In this document: positions 33,997 to 43,040 of the stretch, one piece after another
How the letters are laid out: every line of letters starts with the position of its first letter
Position numbering within the stretch: the stretch's first letter is position 1
Assembly: GCA_002634385.1 (NCBI GenBank)
Contig: NSJL01000014.1
Coordinates: 1 to 64,000 of the forward strand
Direction: 5' to 3'
DNA length: 64,000 bases
Source: Nitrospira sp.
GTDB lineage: Bacteria > Nitrospirota > Thermodesulfovibrionia > Thermodesulfovibrionales > Dissulfurispiraceae
Notes under the pieces: model-generated
What the model was told of the DNA's origin: nothing
The model's input: the letters and a program-made list of their open reading frames with translations, nothing else
Databases searched by the model: none
Position numbers and translations under genes: made by a program

Positions 33997-35250
33997 TTAC
34001 AGGAAGTCCGGGATGCTCTCCCCCCTCACCAGATCGCTGTACGTTTCCCTCTTGCGGACAAGGGAGTACTCCTTTCCCTTGACCATGACCTCCGCAACAC
34101 GGGGGCGGCTGTTATAGTTGGACGCCATGGTGAAGCCGTACGCCCCGGCGCTCATCACGGCGAGGTATTCCCCCGCCCTGACTGCGGGGATCTCCCGGTC
34201 TTTCGCGAGGAAGTCCCCGGACTCGCAGATGGGACCCACGATATCGGCCACAATCGTCCTCCTGCGATTCTTCACCACGGGCCGGATGTGGTGATAGGCG
34301 CCGTAGATGGAGGGCCGGATGAGGTCATTCATCCCCGCATCCACGATCACGAACTCCTTTTCCTCTCCCTTCTTGAGGTAGAGGGCCTTGGTGACGAGGA
34401 TCCCCGCATTGCCGACGATGGACCTGCCCGGTTCCATTATGATGGTGAAATTCCTGCCTTCCAGCAGGGGAAGGATGCTCCCGGCGAGCTGTGCGGGAGG
34501 GGGCGGCGTCTCGTCGTTGTACGTGATGCCGAGCCCTCCCCCGATGTCGAGGTAATTAATGGAAATCCCCTGCTCCGCCAGCTCATCCACCAGGCGCAGA
34601 ATCCTCTTCAGGGCGTCCACGAAGGGAGATACCTTGGTGAGCTGGGAGCCGATATGCTTGTGGATGCCGATCACGGAGATATTTCCGAGCTTCCGGGCAA
34701 GCTGGTAATGCTCGAGGGCATCTTCGATGGGGATCCCGAATTTGTGTTTTTTCAGCCCGGTGGAGATGTAGGGATGGGTCTGGGGATCGATATCGGGGTT
34801 GATCCGCAGGGCGATGGGGGCCTTCACCTTCATCTCTCCCGCGATCCGGTCCATCTCCCTCAGTTCGTCCGCGGACTCCACGTTGAACATGAGAATCCTG
34901 CTCTTCAGCGCATACCGTATCTCCTCCCCGGTCTTGCCCACCCCCGCATAGACGATCCTTTTGGGGGGTACCCCCGCCTTCAGCGCCCGGAAGAGCTCTC
35001 CGCCGGATACTACGTCGGCCCCGCCCCCGTTCTGTGCCAGCAGCCTGACGATGGCGGTGTTGGAGTTCGCTTTGAGGGCAAAGCAGACGATATGGGGGAA
35101 GCCGTCGAAGGCCTCGTGGTAGGCCTTCAGATGGCGCAGCAGCGTCTGGTAGCTATAGATATAGACGGGGCTGCCGAAGCGGGATACGATCTCCCGCACC
35201 GGAACGTCCTCCGCATACAACTCTCCGCCTTTATACTGGAAATAATGCAT
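33997..35250 (-). CDS. lysA: Diaminopimelate decarboxylase
   Basis: PLP enzyme converting meso-diaminopimelate to lysine. 417 residues with the PLP lysine in IVCFALKANSNTAIV, GIHKHIGSQ, LDIGGGLGITYND, MEPGRSIVGNAG, and the substrate-binding CESGDF and GAYGFTMASNYN. First gene of the leftward lysA-dapF-dapA-tlpA unit; it diverges from the aconitase gene with 172 bases between them, which should hold both promoters. Confidence 0.95.
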   Translation of the reverse strand: MHYFQYKGGELYAEDVPVREIVSRFGSPVYIYSYQTLLRHLKAYHEAFDGFPHIVCFALKANSNTAIVRLLAQNGGGADVVSGGELFRALKAGVPPKRIVYAGVGKTGEEIRYALKSRILMFNVESADELREMDRIAGEMKVKAPIALRINPDIDPQTHPYISTGLKKHKFGIPIEDALEHYQLARKLGNISVIGIHKHIGSQLTKVSPFVDALKRILRLVDELAEQGISINYLDIGGGLGITYNDETPPPPAQLAGSILPLLEGRNFTIIMEPGRSIVGNAGILVTKALYLKKGEEKEFVIVDAGMNDLIRPSIYGAYHHIRPVVKNRRRTIVADIVGPICESGDFLAKDREIPAVRAGEYLAVMSAGAYGFTMASNYNSRPRVAEVMVKGKEYSLVRKRETYSDLVRGESIPDFL

Positions 35251-35422
35251 GAAATCCCCTTATTTTGTTTGATTTTTTCTATGTTTTTTACCATAATAAT
35301 CAGGAGAAAGTCAAAAAAACCGCACCGGAACACAGTCCCGGAACCGCAAAAAGAGGATATCATTTCGGGTATCAGGTGACAATAAGGTAAAATAGAGGAT
35401 ACAACAGACAAGAGAGGAAAAT

Positions 35423-37360
35423 ATGGGGAAAAACATTGTACAGAAGATTTTCGCGGCACATCATGTCAACGGAGACCTGGTGGCCGGAAACCATATAGCG
35501 CTGAAGGTCGACCAGGTATATACCCAGGACGCCACCGGCACCATGACCTGGCTTGAATTCGAGGCCATCGGCATCGACCGGGTGAGGGTCCCCCTGGCAG
35601 TGTCGTATGTTGACCACAGCATGCTCCAGGCGAATTTCATGAGCGCGGACGACCACCTGTTTCTCCAGACCGCAGCGCGGAAGTTCGGCGCATACTTTTC
35701 GAAACCGGGGAACGGCATCTGTCATCAGGTCCACCTGGAGAGGTTCGCTGCCCCGGGCAAAATCGCCCTCGGCACCGACAGCCACACCCCCACCGGCGGC
35801 GGCATGGGGATGATCGCCATCGGCGTGGGAGGCCTGGAGGCGGCCACGGTCATGGCGGGGGCGCCCCTGGAGATCACCATGCCCAAGGTGATGAAGGTAC
35901 GGCTTACCGGTAAGCTGCAGAAGCCCTATGTCACCGCCATGGACGTCATCCTCACTCTGCTGAGGAAGCTCACCGTCAAAGGCGGTGTGGGCAGGATCAT
36001 CGAGTACGGCGGCCCCGGCGTAAAGAACCTGACCGTCACCGAGAGGGCCACCATCACCAATATGGGAGCCGAACTGGGGGCCACCACGTCCGTCTTCCCC
36101 AGCGACGGCATCACCCTCGCCTACCTCACGGCCCAGGGCAGGGAGGCGGATTGGGTGGAAATGAAGGCCGATACGGATGCCGCATATGAGGAAGTGATCG
36201 ATCTCGACCTCGGCACCGTCGAGCCCATGGTCGCACAGCCCCACAGCCCGGATAATGTCGTCCCCCTCCGCGAGATCGCGGGCAAAAGGGTCAACCAGGT
36301 CTGTATCGGAAGCTGCACCAACTCCTCCTACCCTGCGATGAAGACGGTTGCCGCCATCCTGAAAGGGCGCACCGTCGCCGCGTGGGTCAGCCTCCTCATC
36401 AACCCCGGCTCCAAGCAGGTGTATGAGATGCTTGCCCGGGAGGGGCTTACCGCAGAGATGATCTCTTCCGGGGCACGGGTACTGGAGTCCTCCTGCGGGC
36501 CGTGCATCGGCATGGGCGGAGCCCCGGGATCGGGGCAGGTTTCCGTCCGCTCGTACAACAGGAACTTCCAGGGAAGATCCGGCACCAAGGACGCCTTCGT
36601 CTACCTGGCAAGCCCCGTCTCCTGCGCCGTCATGGCCCTCAAGGGAGAGATCATCGACCCGAGGGATGCGGGAATCTCCCTGAAGAGGATAACGGAACCG
36701 AAAACGTTCCGCATCAACGACAATCTGCTGATCCCCCCGATAGCGGATTCGAGAGGAGTCGAAGTGGTCAAGGGGCCGAACATCAAGGATGTCCCGGTAA
36801 AGGAGCCCCTCCGGAACGAGATCGAAGCGGAGGTTCTGCTGAAGACCGGAGACAACATTACCACCGACGACATCATGCCCGCCGGCTCGAAGGTGCTCCC
36901 CTTCCGGTCCAATATCCCGGCCATCTCCGAGTTCGTGTTCGAAAACATCGACAAGACCTTCACCAGGAGGGCGCAGGAGGCAAAAGTGCGGGGAGGGGGC
37001 ATTATCATCGGGGGAGAGAACTACGGGCAGGGCTCGTCCCGGGAGCATGCGGCCATCGCCCCCATGTACCTCGGCCTCCAGGCGGTGATCGTAAAATCCT
37101 TTGCACGGATACACCGGGCCAACCTCATCAACTTCGGCATCCTGCCCCTGGTCTTCACCTCAGGGGCCGACTACGGGAGGGTGGAGCAAGGAGACAGGCT
37201 CGCGCTGCGCAATGTAGTCGTGGCGGTGAGAGAGGGCCGGAACCTCACCGTGGAAAACCTGACAAAGGGGTATACCTTCGAGGTCGCGGTTACCCTTAAC
37301 GACAGGGAACGGGAGCTGATTGTAAAGGGCGGGCTTTTGCCCTATACTAAAAATAGCTGA
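35423..37360 (+). CDS. Aconitate hydratase (short ~645-residue type)
   Basis: Interconverts citrate and isocitrate through a [4Fe-4S] cluster. The 645-residue length and order (HVNGDLVAGNHIALKVDQVY; ALGTDSHTPTGGGMGMIAIG; cluster cysteines in CIGSCTNSS and SSCGPCIGMGG; swivel domain with GDNITTDDIMPAG and GQGSSREHAA) fit the compact aconitase found in many anaerobes rather than AcnA (~890) or AcnB (~860). AGAGGAAA precedes the ATG. A hairpin follows the stop. Confidence 0.94.
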   Translation: MGKNIVQKIFAAHHVNGDLVAGNHIALKVDQVYTQDATGTMTWLEFEAIGIDRVRVPLAVSYVDHSMLQANFMSADDHLFLQTAARKFGAYFSKPGNGICHQVHLERFAAPGKIALGTDSHTPTGGGMGMIAIGVGGLEAATVMAGAPLEITMPKVMKVRLTGKLQKPYVTAMDVILTLLRKLTVKGGVGRIIEYGGPGVKNLTVTERATITNMGAELGATTSVFPSDGITLAYLTAQGREADWVEMKADTDAAYEEVIDLDLGTVEPMVAQPHSPDNVVPLREIAGKRVNQVCIGSCTNSSYPAMKTVAAILKGRTVAAWVSLLINPGSKQVYEMLAREGLTAEMISSGARVLESSCGPCIGMGGAPGSGQVSVRSYNRNFQGRSGTKDAFVYLASPVSCAVMALKGEIIDPRDAGISLKRITEPKTFRINDNLLIPPIADSRGVEVVKGPNIKDVPVKEPLRNEIEAEVLLKTGDNITTDDIMPAGSKVLPFRSNIPAISEFVFENIDKTFTRRAQEAKVRGGGIIIGGENYGQGSSREHAAIAPMYLGLQAVIVKSFARIHRANLINFGILPLVFTSGADYGRVEQGDRLALRNVVVAVREGRNLTVENLTKGYTFEVAVTLNDRERELIVKGGLLPYTKNS

Positions 37361-37367
37361 ACGGAGA

Positions 37368-37400
37368 AAGGGGCTTTTCGCTGTTGACAAAAGGCCCCTT
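37368..37400 (+). terminator. Hairpin after the aconitase gene
   Basis: AAGGGGCTTTT (37368-37378) pairs with AAAAGGCCCCTT (37389-37400) with a one-base bulge. The T-stretch is inside the stem; a weak terminator. It overlaps the tRNA promoter. Confidence 0.5.
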
Positions 37401-37413
37401 CTCATTGTAAATT
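37384..37413 (+). promoter_or_regulatory. Sigma-70 promoter of tRNA-Lys
   Basis: Consensus TTGACA (37384-37389), 18-base spacer, TAAATT (37408-37413), 21 bases before the mature tRNA end. Confidence 0.65.
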
Positions 37414-37433
37414 AGTTATTCCTTTACAGCTTT

Positions 37434-37506
37434 GGGCCGCTAGCTCAGTTGGTAGAGCAACGCCCTTTTAAGGCGTGGGTCGTTGGTTCGAATCCAACGC
37501 GGCTCA
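37434..37506 (+). tRNA. tRNA-Lys (UUU)
   Basis: 73-base cloverleaf: acceptor GGGCCGC/GCGGCTC with discriminator A, D arm TAGCTCAGTTGGTAGAGCA, anticodon stem ACGCC/GGCGT with loop CTTTTAA (anticodon TTT), T arm GTTGG-TTCGAAT-CCAAC. CCA is not encoded. Confidence 0.95.
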
Positions 37507-37590
37507 TAGTCGGTACCAACCGGTGCCGGGCAGGATGAGTTTCGACACGGGATAGTGTATACTACTTATCGGCCCAGCGCTGTTCACGAT

Positions 37591-37665
37591 GTCCCCATCG
37601 TCTAGCCCGGCCTAGGACATCGCCCTTTCAAGGCGGTAACATGGGTTCGAATCCCATTGGGGACG
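37591..37665 (+). tRNA. tRNA-Glu (UUC)
   Basis: 75-base cloverleaf: acceptor GTCCCCA/TGGGGAC with discriminator G, D arm CGTCTAGCCCGGCCTAGGAC, anticodon loop CTTTCAA (anticodon TTC) on a TCGCC/GGCGG stem, T arm ATGGG-TTCGAAT-CCCAT. CCA is not encoded. It follows tRNA-Lys by 84 bases. Confidence 0.95.
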
Positions 37666-37680
37666 TATAGATGCAGCACT

Positions 37681-37725
37681 GAAAAGCCTGAGATTCAAAG
37701 GGAAACCCGAGATCTCAGGCTTTTC
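37681..37725. terminator. Terminator after tRNA-Glu
   Basis: GAAAAGCCTGAGAT (37681-37694) and ATCTCAGGCTTTTC (37712-37725), a perfect 14-base-pair stem. It can act in both directions: for the tRNAs and for the leftward toxin-antitoxin genes. Confidence 0.7.
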
Positions 37726-37802
37726 CATTTCTGATGTTTTGTAGTTCTCTTTTACTATTTGTGAGGCAGGGCGAACGTAACAGACCTTCCTTTCCTCCGG
37801 CA

Positions 37803-38078
37803 TCAGGCGATTTTGACTTCAAGCCGCTTTCCAAGGGCATGGGCCACCTTCTCCAAGGTCGAGAGTTTGATATCCTCTGCATGATTCTCGATCCGTGAGA
37901 TAGCTGTCTTCTTTGTCTTGAGCCTTTTGGCGAGTTCTTCCTGGGTCAGGCCTGCCTTCTCACGGGCCTGCTTAAGCACCACGCCGATCTTGAACTGCTC
38001 GTAGCCCTCGTCATACCCTTCGGCGAAGGCCCTGTCCCTCTTCTTTCTTCCTGCAACATATTTTTTCAGGTCGCTCAT
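37803..38078 (-). CDS. higA: HigA-like XRE-family antitoxin
   Basis: 91 residues with a lambda-repressor-type helix-turn-helix: VLKQAREKAGLTQEELAKRL, then KTKKTAISRIENHAEDIKLS, and TLEKVAHALGKRLEV. As in HigBA systems it would neutralise the toxin and repress the operon. Its start overlaps the toxin stop by four bases; toxin-first order is typical of HigBA. Confidence 0.85.
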   Translation of the reverse strand: MSDLKKYVAGRKKRDRAFAEGYDEGYEQFKIGVVLKQAREKAGLTQEELAKRLKTKKTAISRIENHAEDIKLSTLEKVAHALGKRLEVKIA

Positions 38079-38431
38079 TTCTTTAACCCCCTCTGCAAAT
38101 AATCCTTTCTGTAAGCCTCGGCTCTCTCAATCTCCCTCTGTGGTGTCTTCTGGGTCTTTTTGATCAAGCCATGGGTCAAGACGACAATGGAATGACCGTC
38201 AAAGAAACAGAATATACGGTAAGCGTTAGAGCCAAGCTGAATCCTGCATTCCCAGATCTCCTCCGTGCTAACAAGCTTCTTAAAGTACGTCGACGGCACA
38301 ACGTCGAGTTCCTCGAGCAGGTTCAATACCCAGGTCACTTTCTGCGCCACCTTTCCCGGCAGCGAATCAAGAAACTCCAGCACCGGGCATTTGCCGTCAG
38401 CAGTCCTGTAGAAAACTACTGTCTTACCCAC
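38075..38431 (-). CDS. higB: HigB/RelE-like toxin (phage Gp49-like family)
   Basis: 118 residues: VVFYRTADGKCPVLEFLDSL, ELDVVPSTYFKKL, IWECRIQLGSNAYRIFCFF, IVVLTHGLIKKTQKTPQREI, which is the layout of the PF05973 mRNA-interferase family. Expected to cleave mRNA on ribosomes. The only start is GTG at 38431, without a visible ribosome-binding site and only six bases from the operator-like palindrome, so translation may be leaderless or nearly so. Confidence 0.85.
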   Translation of the reverse strand: MGKTVVFYRTADGKCPVLEFLDSLPGKVAQKVTWVLNLLEELDVVPSTYFKKLVSTEEIWECRIQLGSNAYRIFCFFDGHSIVVLTHGLIKKTQKTPQREIERAEAYRKDYLQRGLKK

Positions 38432-38437
38432 AAAACA

Positions 38438-38457
38438 TGTTAACGTTTATGTTAACA
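38438..38457. promoter_or_regulatory. Operator-like palindrome of the toxin-antitoxin operon
   Basis: TGTTAAC-GTTTAT-GTTAACA, a perfect 7-6-7 inverted repeat directly upstream of the toxin gene; the likely HigA binding site. Confidence 0.6.
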
Positions 38458-38604
38458 ATTGTCAAGATAATGAGCGCTCATACAGCAATTCCGCAACTGA
38501 TCCCGTAAAAGAGAACAGAGAATAGGAGAGAGGAGATGATTTTTGTTTCACAGGCTCACAAAGAGCATTTTAGGGGTGGTGTAAGGAAAAACTCCTCTCC
38601 TCCG

Positions 38605-39270
38605 CTACAGCCGGCTCAGCCGCTCCAGGTCCTCATTCCGTCCGACGAGCACAAGGAGGTCTCCCTTCCGTATCACATCGGTAGGAAGGGGATTTACGTT
38701 CCACTTTTCCCTCTCAGCGCCCTCCCCTCTTTTGATGGCAATAAGGTTTGCCCCGTACTTTGTTCTCAGCTGGCTCTCCCTGAGCGATTTTCCTTCGAGT
38801 GAAGGGGGGGCCGGCAGCTCGACGATGCTGTATTCCGGAGAAAGCTCAAGCTGATCGACGATGGACGGTCTGATAAGGCTGTGCGCGACCCGTATCGCCA
38901 TGTCCCTCTCGGGATAGACGATCCGGTCGACCTTCAGGTTCTCAAGGACTTTCCCGTGAAGAGGGGTAACCGCTTTGGCGACGATATGCCTGATCCCCAT
39001 CTCCTTGAGCATCATCACCACAAGGATGCTTGCCTCGATATTCTCGCCGATACTCACCACGGCGACATCGACATTCTGGATACCCGCAGAGCGCAATGCC
39101 TTTTCGTCTATCGCATCGAGGATAACGGCATGGGTGACGAAATCGGACACCTCTTTCACCCTCTCCTCATCGTTATCTATTGCCAGGACCTCACAGTCCA
39201 TCTCGGTAAGCGTCTTCGCGACCGAAAACCCGAATCTTCCGAGTCCGATAACCGCATATTGCTTTTTCAT
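38605..39270 (-). CDS. ktrA: Potassium uptake regulatory subunit (KtrA/TrkA type)
   Basis: 221-residue cytosolic gating subunit: RCK-N Rossmann domain (VIGLGRFGFSVAKTL, LAIDNDEERVKEV, VAVVSIGENIEASI) and RCK-C domain (about 135-221). Single-unit length fits KtrA/KtrC rather than the double-length E. coli TrkA. It overlaps ktrB by four bases. Confidence 0.92.
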   Translation of the reverse strand: MKKQYAVIGLGRFGFSVAKTLTEMDCEVLAIDNDEERVKEVSDFVTHAVILDAIDEKALRSAGIQNVDVAVVSIGENIEASILVVMMLKEMGIRHIVAKAVTPLHGKVLENLKVDRIVYPERDMAIRVAHSLIRPSIVDQLELSPEYSIVELPAPPSLEGKSLRESQLRTKYGANLIAIKRGEGAEREKWNVNPLPTDVIRKGDLLVLVGRNEDLERLSRL

Positions 39271-40625
39271 CCTATCACTATCCTCCCTTCGGGATATCTG
39301 AGCCGTTCCTCTTTCTTCCTGATTATCGCTACCACCAGGGTAAGGGGCCCGAGCCTCCCTGCAAACATGGCAAAACAGACGAACAGTTTTCCCAGCGGGG
39401 TAAAGAGCGCGGAAAGGCTCCTCGTCCCGCCGTCGCCGACCGAGAGCCCGACCGTACCGAAGGCGGAGGCCACCTCGAAAAGTATCGCACGGTAAGGACG
39501 TTCCTCTATGGTGAGTACGATCAACGAGACGGTCGCGATGAGAATCAGGGCAAGCACAACGATGAGCAGCGACTTGGAGACCATATCGATGGGGATCCGC
39601 CTCTTGAACAACACCGTATCCGCCGAGCTCCTCATGAGAGAGCCGAGACTCGCGATGATGATGGCAAAAGTTGTCGTCTTTACACCCCCCCCGGTGCTGC
39701 CGGGGGAGGCGCCGATAAACATGAGCACGATGGTCATCAAAAGCGTCTGAAGCCTCAAGTGAGAGTAATCGAGCGTATTGAATCCGGCAGTCCTCGGCAT
39801 GACTGAACCAAAAAAAGAAGCGAGAATCTTCTCCGTAAGGGTCATTTTCCGGAATGTCTCGGGATTGGAATATTCAAAGAGGAGGATAAGCACAGCGCCC
39901 CCGGTTACCAGCAGCACCGAAGTCACCACAACCACCTTTGTGTGCAGGGAGATCCTGAGCACCGTCTTCCTTGCATAGTGGTAACTATCGCTGAGGACAA
40001 GAAATCCTATGCCGCCGATCAGTACGAGAGCCGATAGCACAAGGTTCACCACGACATCGCCCCTGTATCTGACCATACTGTCGGGGAACAGGCTGAACCC
40101 CGCATTATTGAATGCCGAAACAGAGTGAAAAATACCGTAATAGGCGGCTTGTCCGGGTCCATAGTCTGCCATGAACCGTACCGTAAGCAGCGCGGCGCCT
40201 GCCGACTCCAGGAACAGAGTCGTGAAGAGCACCGCCCTGGTGAACCGCACCACTCCCTCGAGGGTGAGGACATTCAATGCCTCCTTCATGATAAGCCGCT
40301 CGCCGAGCCCTATCCTTTTCCCGAGCAAAAGAGAAAGGATGGTTGCCGAGGTCATATACCCGAGTCCGCCTATTTGAATCAGGAACAGAATGACGATCTG
40401 CCCAAAGGGGGTGAAATCACCCGGGGTATCTCTTACGATCAGCCCCGTAACACATACGGCGGAAGTGGAAGTAAAAAGGGCATCGACAGGTGATATGCCG
40501 TTTACGGTTGCGACAGGGAGCATCAGCAGTACGGTGCCGACCAGGATGAACGACAAAAAGCCCAGGATCAATATCTGGGCAGGGTTTGTCTTGGCAGCCT
40601 TTTTCAAGGGGAATCCCTCTCTCAT
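39267..40625 (-). CDS. ktrB: Potassium transporter channel subunit (KtrB/TrkH type)
   Basis: 452-residue membrane protein of the Trk/Ktr/HKT superfamily with four pore-loop repeats: TSTSAVCVTGLIVRDT, HSVSAFNNAGFSLFPDSM, MPRTAGFNTLDYSHL and VASAFGTVGLSVGD, each with the selectivity-filter glycine. About eight to ten hydrophobic segments. First gene of the leftward ktrBA pair. Confidence 0.93.
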   Translation of the reverse strand: MREGFPLKKAAKTNPAQILILGFLSFILVGTVLLMLPVATVNGISPVDALFTSTSAVCVTGLIVRDTPGDFTPFGQIVILFLIQIGGLGYMTSATILSLLLGKRIGLGERLIMKEALNVLTLEGVVRFTRAVLFTTLFLESAGAALLTVRFMADYGPGQAAYYGIFHSVSAFNNAGFSLFPDSMVRYRGDVVVNLVLSALVLIGGIGFLVLSDSYHYARKTVLRISLHTKVVVVTSVLLVTGGAVLILLFEYSNPETFRKMTLTEKILASFFGSVMPRTAGFNTLDYSHLRLQTLLMTIVLMFIGASPGSTGGGVKTTTFAIIIASLGSLMRSSADTVLFKRRIPIDMVSKSLLIVVLALILIATVSLIVLTIEERPYRAILFEVASAFGTVGLSVGDGGTRSLSALFTPLGKLFVCFAMFAGRLGPLTLVVAIIRKKEERLRYPEGRIVIG

Positions 40626-40847
40626 AGCGGTTTATCTCAGATATATGATTATACCATTCCGGCTCTGCATCCGCCTCGCGGAGAGAAGGCTCCGGCCTAC
40701 ATGCTGAAAGCCTCAAAATGTATGCTTTCTCCTCCATCCCTCATGGTAAATACCTGCATTCAATGATCACCCGGTGTGGTATGGCAGTTGCACTGTACCG
40801 GGATAGCAATCGGGGCAGCAGCATCACTCCCCAAAAGGAGAAGCGTT

Positions 40848-41078
40848 ATGGAGCCGGCACATCGCGAGTTTTGGTTGATGTCGTATCTGCTGTTAGGTGT
40901 CCTGTCCGTACTTGTAGGCATGGTTCTCAGGAAGAGGAGAATCCGTCTGTACAAAAAGAAGAGAGCGCTCTTCACCCGCCGCGGGTGGGCATACGGGAGG
41001 AGCACAGGCTGGAGCGCAACGGGAAAGCGGGAAAGAAAATCACCGGGAGAGAGCATACGCGAGCTGTCCGGGGTATGA
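40848..41078 (+). CDS. Small single-pass membrane protein
   Basis: 76 residues: one hydrophobic helix (FWLMSYLLLGVLSVLVGMVL, about 8-27) followed by a strongly basic tail (RKRRIRLYKKKR). AAGGAG lies seven bases before the ATG, which is the best support for the gene. No family recognised. It lies between divergent ktrB and the two-component operon, in the rightward direction. Confidence 0.5.
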   Translation: MEPAHREFWLMSYLLLGVLSVLVGMVLRKRRIRLYKKKRALFTRRGWAYGRSTGWSATGKRERKSPGESIRELSGV

Positions 41079-41186
41079 CGACAGGTGTATTACCTCCAGG
41101 GGAGGGGCAGCCTCTCCCTCCCAAAAGAGAGGTTGAGCAGGACCCCACCCCCTGCAGAAAAGAAACACGGTAACGGAGAGAGAGGA

Positions 41187-41225
41187 AGAGTCCCCGGAGC
41201 GCCACGTCCAGGGACTCTCTTTTTG
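41187..41225 (+). terminator. Intrinsic terminator before the two-component operon
   Basis: AGAGTCCC (41187-41194) and GGGACTCT (41211-41218), followed by CTTTTTG. Probably ends the small membrane-protein transcript. Confidence 0.7.
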
Positions 41226-41290
41226 TCAAAATCTCCCGCACCGGTCCGAAGCCGACGCCTCTATACCGGAACCCTACCGGAAATCAGCAT

Positions 41291-41321
41291 TTGACAATCG
41301 CCCTTCCTGCGTGCCTATAAT
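41291..41321 (+). promoter_or_regulatory. Promoter of the two-component operon
   Basis: Perfect TTGACA (41291-41296) and perfect TATAAT (41316-41321) with a 19-base spacer, 30 bases before the kinase ATG. Confidence 0.65.
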
Positions 41322-41351
41322 GAAATCAAAAAACAGGGGAGGACCGGGAGC

Positions 41352-43040
41352 ATGCGTAAAGAGGCGGACTCTCTGTTCGCTAATATCGTTTACCGTCTCG
41401 ACTACCCCGACGACCGGATTATACGGGCCAGGAGGAAGCTTTACTGGCTTTCCGCCGTTACGCTCAGCGTCGTCTTCCTGATCTCGCTCCCCATCCAGTC
41501 CCTGAAGAGCCGGAATATCCACTGGATCGATACCTTCAACCATTCACTGCTGGAATCCTACTGCGGGATCATCTCTTTTATCATCGCCTATATTATCTAC
41601 CGTGAATACAAGGCCTCCGGAAAAAGGAGCAGTCTCTATTTTTTCCTCGGTTTCTTTTCCATGGGTGTCTACGACTTCTTCCATTCCTATTCCAATTACT
41701 GCCTCGATCTCTTTGTCTGGTTCCACTCCCTGAGCGCCTTCAGCGGTGCGTCCTTCTTATTGCTGGGCGCCCTCTCCTCCAGGGACGGCAGCGCCGGAGA
41801 CCCGCCCTGGTTGCGGCGGTTTTTCGTCCTTTTCGGTGCGGCCGCTGCCACCCTCTCTGCGGCGATCATCTCAAAGCTTTCCCCGCCGTTCCCCAATGCC
41901 GTCACCCTGGGGGCCTATCGCCATCTCCCCGCCGACCTGCCGGTGGTAGGAGAGTTCTCCGCGTCCACCATTGTGTTCAATGTCATCTCGGCCGTCTGCT
42001 TCCTGGCTTCCGGAATTCTGTTCCTCAGACGTTTCAGGGAGACGAACGATGTCTTGTTTCATGTATTTTCCCTCTCCGCCTTCCTCTTTTTTGAAAGCGA
42101 GTTCCTGTTTGCGTTCTCGAAACTATGGGACATAAGCTGGTGGTACTGGCACGTGATCAAGCTCATTATCTTCACGGGATTGGTGATCGGGCTCGCCCAC
42201 GGGTTCAGCAGGACGTTTCGCGAGCTGCAGGAATCACGGGAGAAACTCACCGGCACCGTCGACAAACTGAAGCGTGCCTATGAGGACCTCACGAATACCC
42301 AGGAGGAGCTCCTCGAATCCGAGAAGCTCGCCTCGATAGGCAGGATGGCCGCCACCGTCGCCCACGAGATACGGAATCCCCTCGGTGCGATAAACAACGC
42401 AATCGGCATTTTCAAACGGCACAAGCAGCTTGCGGATGACGACAAGGAGCTCATGGATATCATAGGGGAAGAGATCAGGAGGCTGAACAGGACTATTACG
42501 GATTTTCTGGATTTTGCAAGGCCCGCTCCCCACGAAAAGACCTATGCGAACCTCAACAGTCTTATCGAAGAAACCTTGGCGCTTCTCACGAACGGCAACG
42601 GCGTCCACCATTCTCCCGTCAGGATCACCAAATACTTCGACCACGACCTTCCCGAGATCTTCATGGACAGGGATGCGATGAAGCAGTGTCTCTGGAATGT
42701 ACTCATCAACGCGATCCAGGCGATGCACGGCGGCGGAACCCTTATTGTCACTACGAGGTACGCGATCGAAATCCGCAACAGCGAGCCCTTCCCAGAGGCG
42801 AGCATCGTCATATCCGACAACGGGGTCGGTATGCCCGAAGAGACAGTGTCCAGGGCATTTCAGCCTTTCTTCTCCACAAAGGCCAAAGGAACAGGCCTCG
42901 GCCTTTCCATTGTGCAGAAAATTGTTCATTCGCACGGGGGGCACATTTCGATATCCAGCAGGCAGGGCGAGGGGACCCGGGTGGAAATATCCCTTCCGGT
43001 GCACTGCCCCGAGGCCGCTTCTGCCAAAGGAGAAAAATGA
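41352..43040 (+). CDS. Multi-span membrane sensor histidine kinase
   Basis: 562 residues. The N-terminal half has about seven hydrophobic segments (from YWLSAVTLSVVFLISLPIQ near residue 31 to LIIFTGLVIGLAHGF near residue 280), similar to membrane-embedded MASE-type sensor domains. A coiled-coil linker leads to the H box VAHEIRNPLGAINNAI and HATPase motifs (NVLINAIQAMHGGG, SDNGVGMP, GTGLGLSIVQKIV). The stop overlaps the regulator's ATG (ATGA), so kinase and NtrC-type regulator form a pair. Ligand unknown; probably a membrane or redox-related signal. Confidence 0.92.
   Translation: MRKEADSLFANIVYRLDYPDDRIIRARRKLYWLSAVTLSVVFLISLPIQSLKSRNIHWIDTFNHSLLESYCGIISFIIAYIIYREYKASGKRSSLYFFLGFFSMGVYDFFHSYSNYCLDLFVWFHSLSAFSGASFLLLGALSSRDGSAGDPPWLRRFFVLFGAAAATLSAAIISKLSPPFPNAVTLGAYRHLPADLPVVGEFSASTIVFNVISAVCFLASGILFLRRFRETNDVLFHVFSLSAFLFFESEFLFAFSKLWDISWWYWHVIKLIIFTGLVIGLAHGFSRTFRELQESREKLTGTVDKLKRAYEDLTNTQEELLESEKLASIGRMAATVAHEIRNPLGAINNAIGIFKRHKQLADDDKELMDIIGEEIRRLNRTITDFLDFARPAPHEKTYANLNSLIEETLALLTNGNGVHHSPVRITKYFDHDLPEIFMDRDAMKQCLWNVLINAIQAMHGGGTLIVTTRYAIEIRNSEPFPEASIVISDNGVGMPEETVSRAFQPFFSTKAKGTGLGLSIVQKIVHSHGGHISISSRQGEGTRVEISLPVHCPEAASAKGEK

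Noticed and set aside
35251-35422. Lysine riboswitch upstream of lysA
   Set aside because: The 172-base divergent gap is too short for both a lysine riboswitch and two promoters, and no conserved-looking stem layout is visible.
37612-37803. 63-codon minus-strand frame after tRNA-Glu (contains QWDSNPCYRLERA)
   Set aside because: This wording is the well-known spurious translation of a tRNA gene read backwards.
37803-38457. Prophage or integrative element at the tRNA genes
   Set aside because: Only a toxin-antitoxin pair follows the tRNAs; no integrase, no direct repeat of the tRNA end was seen.
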